This document shows positions 38,065-50,420 of a DNA stretch of 64,000 nt, piece after piece. Location of the stretch: assembly GCA_013399875.1 (NCBI GenBank), contig VXAZ01001670.1:2234808-2298807 (forward strand). Direction: 5' to 3'. A model generated the notes under the pieces. That model searched no databases. It saw nothing but the letters and a program-made list of their open reading frames with translations, and had not been told where the DNA came from. The stretch comes from Gymnorhina tibicen. Lineage: Eukaryota; Chordata; Aves; Passeriformes; Artamidae. Position numbers and translations under genes: made by a program. How positions within the stretch are numbered: position 1 is the first letter of the stretch; each line of letters starts with the position of its first letter.

Positions 38065-41000
38065 CTGGAATAGAAAATCGCAGGAAAGGGGGAACAGAGG
38101 AAGAGAGTAAGAAAGGGCAATTAAAAAAGTTAGAACAGCTGACTTCATGGCAAACTCCTCATATATATAATTTCATTTATGAAGATATTATTTATTGAAT
38201 TTCTAAAAGTTCTCCATCCAAATTCCTTTGAAATAGAGGTTCTTGATAGCATTAACAATTTTGTGCTAATGATTCACACACAAAACTCTAAGTTCCCAGT
38301 ACACTAACTAGTCCCCTTAACAAGAGTTCCTGTTGAAAATCAAAAATTTTAGTTATCCTATATTTAAACTGAATCAATTCACAATCACTCATCTGAAGAT
38401 AACTTGGACTCCTTGCAAAGACTCAATTAACTCTGTATTTGAGACTTTCAAACTCTTTGGAGGTGTGGCAAATTTCAGGTTGCTAAGCTCATTTAAAGAG
38501 GAAAATACACCTCTCCTCACTCAGTAAGGGCAGTACCATGAACCTCCACATATATGCAGCATGGTAAATCAGCATGTTATGATAAGCTACTTGCCAAGCT
38601 AGGTTGAAATCCATTCTCATTTTCTCAGTACAACCACTGCTTCAAAATGGGACAGGCTATAACAGCCAGACAGATTTGCAGATCCATAGTTCAACCCAAC
38701 AGTCGCCCAAATTTCCAGGATTGTCAAAAACGTAGAGATATGAGCGTTTACTCCAATTCTCAGTGTCTTGAATCACTCAATCCTCACAAGCAGAACAGGA
38801 CAGGGTAAAGAAGAGTAATTGCCATAGGAGTCTTTGGGGCAAACAGAATATTTTTAACAACTAACTGCTTCAATACAAAACACATTTCTTCACTGTAGTC
38901 TCACAACAGATAATAGTTGTTTGTGTGTTTTAATTACAAGTTGCATCTGCTGCCCTGTAGTGGATGAAGGATAGAGGCCACAGCAAGCCTCAACTAGAGG
39001 ACAGATTGCTTTGAAGTTTAAATAAAAAGTTGGTTCAATGCTTGAGGTTCCAAACTCAGTAGATCTGGAACCCCAACAATGCTGCCTCTATACATCCAAA
39101 ACGGTGAGTCATTCCCATACAGCTACAACACAGATGATAAAAGTACATTGCAATTTTACATCTAGCCTATCATCTTCCTCCATCTGAAGGTCATATGAAA
39201 CATGAAAAAACCCGCAACAACTCAGTCCTTAAATTCACAGTCACCACCAATATTACACTATGTGCCCCTTGCTAGAAGCCTCCCCACTCAGGCTCATAAA
39301 AAGAAAAAAAGCAAAGGACTGAAACTGGCTTCTTGATTCTGGGTATGAAAAAGAGTGAATAATTAGCAAGAAATAGGAGAGGGAAAATTCACCAAATTGC
39401 TACTATTCATCAAACTGTTCTCTGATAAGCAGTTTCACAGGTTGCTAACTGTCACCTTTTTACAAGCTAAGTGTGAATACATGCCAAGGCAGGCAAAAAT
39501 CTATTTATGCAGATTTTTACCCCAGACTCACTGTAATAGCTGAATATGATGCTAGTTACCATGTGCACTGCTACATACATAGAGGATTGAACCACATAAA
39601 CATTAAAAACATCAGTGTACAGATCGACAGCTGTTCACCATTTATTGCACAACCATCTGTACTTGTGGCCTATTCTGACAAACTGAAGACAGACGTGACA
39701 GTCTTCATCAGATTCCTTTCAAAGCACAGAATAACTTCCATGAGAATAACATTTTATGAAGTATTCCCTCTTTCAAGCTCTACTGTGCCACTGGGGATAT
39801 TATTCCAAATCTACTGTACTGCAATGAAAAGTAACTAAACACAAGACACTATCCATGCCTTCAAAGTCTCAGACCACTGAAAGGTCAAAGGACCTTCACC
39901 ACCACAGACTTTCTTCCTCCCTAGGCACTGGCTGTTGGTCACTGAGTTGGACGAATCTCTGGTCTAATCCAGTACAGTCAGCCTTAACTTCCTCCAGATT
40001 TCCTTATTCTGCTGCCAAACTACACCAGCCAGACTTTTGTTCTTATCTGGTGAAGGCGTCATGCTTTAGGGCTCACACTGTTCAATTGTGTAGTGTGGAA
40101 AACATTAACTTTAATTTTCAATCTCTCTGAATATTTGCGTAAGTTCGCCCAACTTAATTTTGATAATGGTCACTTCCTGAAGAGCAAATTAATTCTGAAT
40201 TTTCTACCCACTTTTTGTTGTTCTCAACAGCTATCTCAGTTATGGTATTTAGGCCAGTTAGCCTCAAAGAGCAGAACTAATACCAGAAGTTTAATGCTAT
40301 AGCAATACAATAGAGACCTAAACCACTTCTTGTACAGTAATGGAATTTTTTGATATTCATGCAAGGGTCTCTGGGAAAAGATACTTTACCAGAACTCATA
40401 AATACTCACATTCATGAAAGTATGTGAGAAGACACGGAATAAATTTAGTTGCTTGGTTTCCAAATAAACATTATCTCTAGCTCCCTTCTCGCATTCCTGC
40501 ACCGAGGAGGGAAATAGCATCCACATCTCATCTGCCTTTTATTAGCATCTTCTGATTTCATCCGAATTCAACTCAAAACTTTCTGTGGATGGTGGGGGGG
40601 TGAGGCGACAGGGGAAGATTTGTAGCTGCATGTTTAAGAAAGAAGCTAAATTCATCACAATGACAGGGGATAGTGTTGGCAGAGATTTGAGCTATTTATT
40701 CTTTTAGGAAAATCCTATAAAGAATGACACGAGGAAGCCTCTATCTGCAGTCTTGTTCATCACACTGGTGAGGAGTCCGATAACAGATGTATGCAGTAGC
40801 GTGATTTAGTGCCGGGAGCTGGCCCCTGATGTGTATTAATACAGCGGCAAAGCGGAACGAGCCCCTCTTCATCACTCATCTCTATAAAAGAGGTGGAATC
40901 CGAGATGGCCCGATGTTCGGCAGAGCAAGCCCATTTGTTCTGCTGACTGATGAAGCCAGCTCAGGCTGTGTCCTTCACCTCCACGGGGCACTCAGGTTGC

Positions 41001-43101
41001 AAAAAAAGGAGATCACTGAAGCAGGACCTGGTCAACAAGTGAGACGAGAGCAGTTGGACTCAGCTAAGGAGCTATTTAAAGGTGAAGAAATCCAGCACTC
41101 TGTGCCTGCATGACAGGCACGGGCCTGCATTCTGATTTACCTGTGCTTCACCTTTTGCAGAAGTAAAACACCACAAACATAAAAAGCCTCAGAAGTGAAA
41201 AAATGAGGCTGCCATGATTCCTCAGGCACACGGGAACCCCAGTATATGGCATTTATATAGGGGTGAGTAGATGCATGGCAAGGGAGAAATAACTTTATCT
41301 CACCAATATCCAACAAACGTTAAGAGTGGCCAATTAATTCTGCAATATTGCTGAGTAAGACTACGTATCTTTTTAGGCATTAGTAATTCCATAGCAAAAT
41401 CCCCTTTGACAGAAATAACATCAGATTCCAGAAGTTTCCAAGTTACATGTCCAGGTTGTGCTTCAGCTGTAAATGGGAGTCTGTTGTAGAACATCACTTA
41501 GGACACAGCTTCAGTTACACAATCATAAAACTTTCTTTCCACAAGTCAGTATTGCAGCAAACCCTGCCCACAGCTGTTCACTTTGCTGAGGATATTGCTA
41601 AATAGGAAGGAAGAGATCTGTACCATTTCTGACCATTAAAGACTTTGCAGATCTTGTCTCTTGATGATCAGCACAAGCATGATGTCTGTACTCTACTAAC
41701 TACACTCCTTCCTTATTTTGTAATACATAAAAATCTTCTCTCCCTCATCCATAATAGGAAAGTTTTCCAAGCACCTGTGCTATTTTCCAGTGCTAAGTTC
41801 CACTCCAGATGTACTCTCAACTCTTCAAAAAGTGTTCACTATACAATTTGCCTAATCAGGTAAGTACAACTTCAAAAGTATTTTGAAACATGTAGGCATA
41901 GAAACAGAAGATCTCCTTATAGAAAGTGAACAGCAATGCAGTGCAGAATACATTCTGAATAATAAATAAATGGACAGGTAATAAGGGACAGTGAGACATT
42001 AGCACTCATACCAAGAAAATCTAGTACTCCAATGCTAAAATTCTGTGGCTACAGATACTAACCCTTTTACTACAGAAGTTTGAATATCCCACAATGGAAT
42101 ACTCAAAATCCAGGAAAGAATAACCTAAATAAATAACCAATAATAGATGAGACTTTTGCTGAATAACAGATTCTTTTCTCTTCTTTTTTAATACAGAACC
42201 TTTCTGACAGTTTAAAGTCCAGATCTGTGACCTGGAGAGAAAGCTCAACTGTCTTCCCTACTTCATTATTCTACTGTCTATCTACCAGCCCAAGGAAGAA
42301 ACACAAACTTCCTCCTATTAATCATCAGTTTCTTTGCTCTTCCCCACTGTTTTCACATCTCCATTCTTCCCATCATCTTACCCACTACCTTGTTACTGGA
42401 TTACAAGAATAGTTTTTTACTAAACTAGTAGGAAGAACACATGTTGATGGATAGTCACAAGATAGGGTAAGGTGAAAGGCCACAAAGAAGCATCCTTAAA
42501 ACCTTCTGTGTTCTCCAGATTAAAGCTCTTTCATATTCTGATGACTAATCAATGACTTTTCAGAAATCTGCCACGTGAAAATAGACCAGCACTTTAATGA
42601 CTACATACTCCTAACAAGAAAAAGTAACTATTTTCATCCAGAAGAGTAAGACAACCCCCAGGGAATTAGTGGTCTCACCCAGTGATGATACATCGCCAGA
42701 TGATACGCAGTGATGAAAAATTACCAGATTTTTGCTCCTGGGAAAGTGTCTACAAATACTCTGATAAAGGGCATCAGAGCCACCACCTAATGCCAACCCA
42801 ACACTGAAGGAACACACTGTGCATACTGATCAACTCCCTATTACCATGAACTGCATAATTTAGGACAGGAAATAACACCTTATGAAGAAGCAGATTACTA
42901 TTCACTGTACAGTGAAGCACTGTACATTAACTTAACATCACTACATTGCTAAAATTTGTTTAGTAGGCAGCTTTTGATGCCATGCAAAAACACATGATAG
43001 GCTCTCTCACATGTTTCATTAGTTTCAAACCAAAGTAACACTACTTTTGCCTACAGCACTTTGCTCAAAGGGACATGACTTTAAAAATGCTGGCAGGTTA
43101 C
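38065..43101 (-). other. GPATCH2L intron G-H (5.0 kb)
   Basis: Phase-1 intron with GT-AG ends. It contains one repeat-free, relatively CpG-containing block at 40580-41113, described separately. Otherwise it is AT-rich sequence with no coding exon, CR1 or RNA gene that I recognise. I looked here for a G-patch exon and did not see one. Confidence 0.85.
40580..41113. promoter_or_regulatory. Candidate conserved element with TATA-like box
   Basis: This intronic block has more CpG than its surroundings and no repeat. It includes tattaatacagcggc, a perfect TATAAAAG at 40883-40890 and an uninterrupted 94-codon plus-strand frame (40829-41113) with no family similarity. It could be an enhancer, an antisense promoter or unremarkable sequence. 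Nothing beyond composition supports the call. Confidence 0.25.
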
Positions 43102-43193
43102 CTGATGTTGGGCTAGACATGGAGGCTGCAGCTGGCTTTCGTTTCCTCTTGATGTCCCTTGAACATGGTGGTCCCAGGTGGACATTTGTTTGC
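43102..43193 (-). CDS. GPATCH2L: GPATCH2L coding exon G (basic nuclear-signal-like exon)
   Basis: This 92-nt exon encodes (R)QTNVHLGPPCSRDIKRKRKP followed by AAASMSSPTS. The acceptor is tctccatag and the donor TCAG|gtaacc. It corresponds to [20 protein letters not shown] in GPATCH2, so it derives from the common ancestor. KRKRK is a good monopartite nuclear localisation signal candidate. In GPATCH2 the residues after this block lead into the G-patch domain. Here the exon leaves in phase 1 and joins exon H directly, with no G patch between. Confidence 0.95.
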
Positions 43194-43874
43194 CTATGGA
43201 GAAATTAAAACAAATTAAACTCCGTTCCAGTATCACGCTTCTGTAAAACTGACCAGTCACCTCCAACTCCTACCTTCCCACCAGCTTCTTAACTAGTAAG
43301 CAGCACAAACCAAAAGTTTCTCAGGGAGTTCTGCTCACATTCTTTGCCAATATATATTATGCTCCCTTTTTTTTAAGAGCTCACACATAAACTACTCAGA
43401 AGAATAATTATTTCTTAGCCTTTAGGGGATCTGGTTTTGTATTAATTTCAAACTAACTCCTTGCATACGTAAAGACGTGATCAAGCAGTGATATGACGTG
43501 TCCTACCATTACTTCTATGCAAGAATGACAAATGTCTGCAAGATTGCTCTTTAAATAAACTCTGTGATATTTTCCCCTTAGTCAGAAATTATTTTGCAAT
43601 CTATTTGGTACTGTAGAGTCATCCTAGAATGTACCTATAATGCCAAATGTCCATACATATTGTTTCCACTACAGTAGTAAGTTCGTAAAGTTAGGAACGC
43701 AAAACCATCTCATGCGTTTTCAAAACCATTATTTCTTTATCGAAGTGCTGTGCAAACAGCTAAATCTGACTTAGGGCAACCTTGTCAAATCTCTGAACTG
43801 GCTGAAAGGCATAATCTGTTCTGTTAATATCAACTGTTAAGTCTGAAGCCTACTGATGGCCATTTCAGTTTAAT

Positions 43875-43911
43875 CATTTGCCAATTAAGAAGTAACCATT
43901 TGCCAATTAAG
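43875..43911. repeat. Short direct repeat, 15-bp unit at 22-bp spacing
   Basis: catttgccaattaag occurs at 43875-43889 and again at 43897-43911. Likely a replication-slippage duplication. Confidence 0.85.
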
Positions 43912-44749
43912 TAGAAACCTGTATTGTTGGAACTGACTTGAGCTGAGAACTCCTCCAAGTTATATACCTGTAGGAAGCAGAGAAGTTTAATTCGGAAATA
44001 ACAGTCTCTGCAGCAGACCAGAGAACTTTCTCAAATACTATCCATAATGAATACAAATGCATAATTTAGCAATGACATTGGGTTCAAATCCCTTCTTTGT
44101 CCAGTATAAGAGACTTGCTTTGGCAAGTTCCTGGGTCACTCTTAGCATCAGATCTCATGAGCAAAATGCAGAACTACAGTGCAAATAAAATCAGTTGAAG
44201 ACTGTGAGGAGCTTACATGGTGCAAAATTTGGAACCATGTAAGTTTTGATGATTAAGTGCTGAAAAGCTTCTGTGTCTTCAAAGCTTGTTATTTTGATTT
44301 AAAAAAAATCCTGAAAGTTTAACAAACACTTTTATTATGTGCTAAAACCTTTTAAATATAACAAAAAGAAAAGTTCGTGGGATTTTATTTCCATGACAAA
44401 AATCTATTCAAAAAACCAAACTCACATATTTACAATATGTGTAATTTTAGATGCTGTATTTAAGCAAAACCAAATTGTGCTATTATATCTATACAGAAGA
44501 GTGCAGGGACCACAAAAAAACTCCTATACTAGTCCAGTCTATGAATTGTTTGAATGCTGCTGGGTCTATCTACTTACCTGTAAAAAAAGTGCAACCACAA
44601 AATAAAGGAAATACCTATTGTTCCATCTTCTCAACTAAAATTCAGAAGTTCTACAAGAAGTCTGTAAGATCTGTCCTCTAAAACTGACAGTGAAGAATAG
44701 TTTCAATAATTTTTAATGGTGATAAGTTTCACAGACAGTTTTTCAAATC

Positions 44750-45485
44750 TGGAAACACATACTAATACAACCAGACAAAAGAAGTCTCCTGAGGGGATCA
44801 AGTGTACTCTCAGTAAGCTCACCAAGACCAAGTGCCAGGTACTTCACTTTGGCCACAACAACCCCATTCATCACTGCACACTGGGGGAAGAGCGGTTGGA
44901 AAGTGGCACAGAGGAAAGGGCCCTGGGGGTGCTGATCAACAGTGGCTGAACATGAGCCAGCATGTGCCCAAGTGGCCAAGAAGGCCAATGGCATCCTGGC
45001 TTGGATCACGAATATTGTGACCAGCTGAACCTGGGAAGGGATCATTCCCCTGTACTCAATGAGGCCACACCTCAAGTCCTGTGTTCTGTTTTGGGCCCTT
45101 CACTACAAGAACACTGAGGTACTGGAGTGTGTCCAGAGAAGGGCAATGGAGCTGGTGAAGGCTCTGGAGCACAAGTCCTGTGAGGAGCACCTGAGGAAAC
45201 TGGGGTTGTTTAGCCTGGGGGAAAGAAAGCTCAGGGAAGACCTTATTGCTCCCTACAACTACCTGAAAGGAGGGTGCAGTTAGGTGGGGGCCAGTCTCTT
45301 CTCCCAGTCAAACTGGCAAAAGAATGAGAAGACATACTCTCCTGCTGCGCCAGGGGAGGTTCAGGTTGGATATCAGAAGGACTTTCTTCAAGGAAAGGAT
45401 TGTCAAACATTGGAATAGACTGCCCAGGGAGATAGTTAGAGAAACCATCCCTGGAGGTGAAAAGCTTTCAAAAATACTGGCACAC
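44750..45485 (+). mobile_element. CR1 LINE 3'-region fragment in GPATCH2L intron, antisense
   Basis: CR1 downstream region with readable pieces: [30 protein letters not shown], then [39 protein letters not shown] and [20 protein letters not shown]. Frames are broken and the terminal CR1 end is missing. It lies opposite to GPATCH2L transcription, so its sequence appears in the pre-mRNA as the antisense strand. Confidence 0.92.
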
Positions 45486-46237
45486 CTACAGAATGCACAT
45501 TCAAATCTCATGTTTGTACACTGAAGTGACTCATCTTTAAGTAACTTCGCATATGCTAAAAGCTGCTTTTATACATGCTATAATAGGGGCTATGTAGTGT
45601 TTTAACCCAGCTGTAACCATGTATTCTGAAACATCTAAACACACATACCCTGAAGAAAAGATTCCTTTTTTTATTTTGTATCAGTGACACAGTAATAGAT
45701 TAGTAACTACATGACTATGTAATTGTCTACAATAATCCAACTAATTTTAAATAACATAATGACAAAAATAACTTTTAAATGTTCCCTTTTGAATTTTATG
45801 AACTTACACCAACATTAGCCAGCTGATCCTTGGTGGAGAATCACTATGGACTAGGAAAGAAGTATGCACTATCATTTCCAAGAGACTTTATGCAATTTTA
45901 CCCAGTTCACAAATGTTACAGCTGGATTTTGCATAAGAGCTCCTGGCTTTCAGCTACATACTCAAACATCTACCCTTACCTGATGATAACACAAGGGGTA
46001 AAAAAAAGAAAAATGAAAACAGAAGAATCTCAAAATCCCTTCTTGTAGAGAAAGTAAAGGCAAATCATACTTCAGTTGAAGACTACTATCAAGAATGCTG
46101 TATCTAGTAACCCTGCCTGTAAGATACAAAGGCTCAGAGATCATAAATTGTCTCTGTAACATGTTTTTCATTCAGGTTTATCCCTTATTGATCACCCACA
46201 CTTCAGTTAGTAAATCAGGAACCTATTGATTACTCAC

Positions 46238-46306
46238 TGGCTCTGACTGACCCAGTGGTAAAAGTGTCGTTTCAAGTGGCTGGTGCACTTTACAGGCACC
46301 ATAAAT
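46238..46306 (-). other. Candidate 69-nt in-frame cassette exon of GPATCH2L
   Basis: On the minus strand a segment is bounded by a branch-point-like cttaac, a cctgcatgcag acceptor and a strong GCCA|gtgagt donor. It is 69 nt, has no stop in the gene's frame, and fits the phase-2 junction between exons F and G. Inclusion would add FMVPVKCTSHLKRHFYHW plus VSQSQ between CTAR and QTNVHL. The pyrimidine tract is weak. Human GPATCH2L as I recall it lacks these residues. It may be a lineage-specific exon or a decoy. Confidence 0.25.
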
Positions 46307-49300
46307 CTGCATGCAGGGAACCTCCAGGTGTTAAGTACCTTGGGAGAGAAAAAAGCAGAAGACTGCACTCAGGGATGATAGTCCTCATTAAGGCATGGAC
46401 AGAAAGGATGTCTGAGGTATAACTTACAAAATATGCACATTTTAGGTAGATATCACACTTTTTAATGTAAATTTCTAATCACTAGCTTGCATGCAGGTCT
46501 ATATCAGTGAGATAATAGAATTAGTGAATCCCAATTTAACAGCAGACTCCTGTAGACTCCTACAAACACCACCACCGCTAGGAAAATCAAGTTATGGATA
46601 TGCACAGCACCCAACATAGCGATGGATAGGCTGAACTATAAAACGTGAAAATATCACTGACAAGTTGCATGAATTAGTTCTTCTTCCAAAGCTGAATTTT
46701 AACAACTCTTCTGAACAGTTAAAAATTACTCTAAAGTAGACTAGAACAGGAAAGGCTGACAGCAAATGCATATTTGTGCATTGCCACAGCCCTCTCTGTG
46801 AAGAAGTTTGAGACCAGAACTTTGAGATGAAAGACCTGGGCCTAAACTGACAAACTAGAACAGGACTTACACTGTCCTTACTAGGCTTCAATCTCTTCTG
46901 CTAGGCCTCCATGCTTTCTTCAATGTTATGGTCATTAAAAAACATGTAAATAACTCATAGAATAAACAGTAATGAGAAAATAATCCCCTGGTTTCTTTTG
47001 GACTACGACAGGTTGATCATAAGAAAAAAAATGAAGTCACAGTGCTTAGTCAACAGGTGGATGTGCCAGGTGACCAGAGACTAATGTGAAAACCTAGTTT
47101 ACAATCTAGAGATGACTGAAATTCTAACCTGGGAAGAGAAAAAGGAGAACACACTTAGAGAAACATATCAGGACCCAAAATGTGGCTGTTTTGTTGGCTG
47201 CAATATATTCAGCTCACAGAGCAGCCGCTGCCAGGAGTTAGTGAATGAAAAATTATACCTGTATAGGAAAAATGGCTTTCGACAATATGAAAAGTCTACA
47301 GTGTCTTTTTGACAGTGATAATATTTTTTGTAATCACAAACTAAAGGAATTATTCAGGAAATAGGGATGTCTTTTGTTTTTAACATAGTACTTATGGTTT
47401 CCATTTCTGCATGCAGGTCATGCTGGAGAAAAAAACAGGCTTTGTTATGCAGAAAGATGAAATTCATGGTATTCTCCAATGTGTCAGAAGTAATGCCTCC
47501 TTTCATTGTTTTCCACATATTTATTCTATTACTTTATTTACATGTTTTTTTAATGACCAGTAATTGCACACACAGGACTCTCATCTCACTTCTACAGTTT
47601 GAGATGACCGTGGTTGCCACTATTTTACATCTACCACAGTATTTCAAGATAAATTTAGGACTGGCAATAAAATCTGTGGGAGACAATACAGAGCACATGC
47701 AGACACCAGCCCACAAAAAACCTTACTGAACAGCATCAGACCCCTGAAAACTTCACTATCTGTGAAGTCTAAATTGTAGCATGAAGTCCGCTCTTTTAAA
47801 ATTCAGAGTAAAAAGCAGCTCAATCTCACAACAAAGGTCTCTGAAAAGGCCATACAGAGCTAAATATAATAGTCTGTGGCCTTCTTGGAGGCAGGAGGCA
47901 CATTGCACACTTGTGGGTGTATGCCTCTCACTGTAATCTCACATCATCCAGCTTGTCTGCTTACGCTCTTTATTCTAACCCTACCCTTAGAAGAAGCAAA
48001 GCATGTGGATTATGCAGTGAAAGGGAGAGGCAGTCATTAGTCTACAACCATAAAAACAAAGGATGTTATTATCCTCATGTTAAAGTGAAAGGTAATAGAG
48101 ACTGCCTTTTAGCAAAGATACTGCTACTAAAACTCCACACAACCCAGCTGTTGCTGTTGTGATGCTCTATTCAGAGCAAACACAAACCAAATGAAAGGCT
48201 CTTGCTCTAAGCCCTGAGGTGTTACCTGAGGCTGTTGATGGTGGCTTCACAAAATTAATAGTAAAAGCAGAATTCTTCCTCCTCTTTGACTACAGAGCCA
48301 GCTGGGCACCAGTCTAATCTGCACATAACATGTGTAAATCAATACAAGTTGCTCATCCTATCTGCACGCAAAGCTCCCACATGCGCAAGTGGTTCTTGCT
48401 ATCACATCCCAGTGTAGATATTCCCAATGCACAGCAGTCTCCTATGCCCTGCAGAGCCTCATGGGAAGGCTTCTAGAGCACATTTTCAGATTCCAAAATT
48501 ACTAATAGGTCAGCTCACTTCTTAAATCATCCAAATCTCATAGGTCTTCAACAGCAGCAGTCTGTTCCCCAGTAAGCATTATAATGATGTGGCAATTCCA
48601 TTCCTAAAAGTCTGCATGTGACAAATACAAGTGAACACATTTTATTCTTGTTTTCTATGTAAGCACTCTAAGCAGAGATGATGTGATCCCATATATTATA
48701 CTCCCTATTTTCACACTGAATCACACTGTATCTATGCCAGAAAGACTCCCACCATTTTCCAGATCTGCTGAGTACACAGATTTGAAATAGCAAGTAAAAA
48801 AATTCTGAAGCCAAGGGGAATTTATTTTTCACTACAGAGAATTAGGATTCATCAAAATGGGAACATTAGGCCTCAGTCAACTACATGTGACACTAGGTTG
48901 ATAGCTGCTGTTCGTTGCATGCCTGTCAGAAGAATTCAGTTATATTCCCAACTGGAATATTAGCCAGGCTTTAGCAAGGAAGACATGAAAATGCTCCAGC
49001 TAAATGGAAAAAGATTTTTAAAAATATAGGGAGAAAGATGTCTAAAGCAGTTGAGAGCAGGCATTTTCACATAAAGCATGTTCCAGAAAGATAAAGATGT
49101 GTGGATGGGCTGCCTAGAATGTACTGGATACTGTCCTGATCAAGTGGGAAAGTATGAAATCGTGGACAACTGTTCACTCCTTCGGCTGCCTCAGAAAAGG
49201 CTTGACATTGCAGGCAATCCCTGTATTTCCACATGCTTGGGTAAGAGGCAGAAATATCAGGATCTCTGTGCACAGATATAGAAGTGACAGAACAAGATTT

Positions 49301-50039
49301 ATTTTCACGAGTGTATTTCTAGAGCTCAAACTAGAATTTGAGACATTCAAGTCTGTTCAATTTAACAGCACCACCAAACCCAGGGTATGGGGCAACTGGC
49401 TGTAAATGAGGAGAAGATCACTCACCCCTCTACATCTTTATCCCCTGTTCCAGGCAAGATAACAGACTTGTTTCTAAATCAGATTAAACTCTAGATTTAC
49501 AGTTAGTATTAACAGAGTACATGCAAAGCAATTTTCTTTATCTGTGCTGTTCAAAAGTCTAATACAATTCTTCACATCTCCACCTTCAACATCTACCTGC
49601 CATTCGAGGTCCACTTTTCCTATGACCTCCAGTGGGAACATTTAATGGCTTTTTTCCACCCATAATCCTATTTTCAGGGCTAGGCAAATAATAAATGGCA
49701 TTAGAGACAATTTATCTTCTACCTTCCTCTCTTATTCTGCCTGCTATTCAAATTAAAGGGAACATTGGTTCTAGGCTCTTCTGAAACTCTTACCCTACCT
49801 CAAGGGAATAACATTCCATCAACCAACAACCTACAACATCTTCTCACCAACAGAATATTGAATAACCAAAATCTAATACGATATTCAACTTCAGCCTACA
49901 CAAAATCCTCTTAAACAGGGGGAGTTCAACGACAAAATTCTGTTCAGACCACTCCTCCCAGAAAGGCAAACAGGCAGAGGGGAAAGAGGGAAGGATCCCC
50001 TGAGTTGCCCATGCAAGTCTCCACTTGCTTGCTTTTAGC

Positions 50040-50420
50040 AGTCTGCATCGTGAAATCGAAACCTTAACAGACAAGACATGATTAGCAAACGCTTTGTGCT
50101 CTTAAAGGAGAGTAATTATAGGCATGTGAAAAAAGAAGAGATCCCTGAGGTACTCTTCCTTGCATGCCTCCCGAGAGGCAGCAGGGCCATTAAAAATTCC
50201 ATGATGAAGAGGAAAAACAGTCTGGGAACAGCCAGGAGGCAATACAGCAAATTAATACACCAGCCATCCCTTGGGAAGACTGCAAGAAAGCAGAAAACTC
50301 TCCTTGCTTCACAAAATAAAATTATACCACTAATGATAACAGTCACCACACACACAAAACTGCTTCTAATGACGGGTGTGAAATTCCCAGCGCTGTGCGA
50401 ACACTTTGAATGAAAGCTCT
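50040..50420. promoter_or_regulatory. Candidate conserved non-coding element in intron F-G
   Basis: Repeat-free block with gattagcaaacg, gagtaattatagg, gccattaaaaattcc, caaattaata and ctaatgataac, a high density of homeodomain-type TAAT cores. It is open for over 100 codons on both strands without any recognisable protein. Inference from motif content only. Confidence 0.25.
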
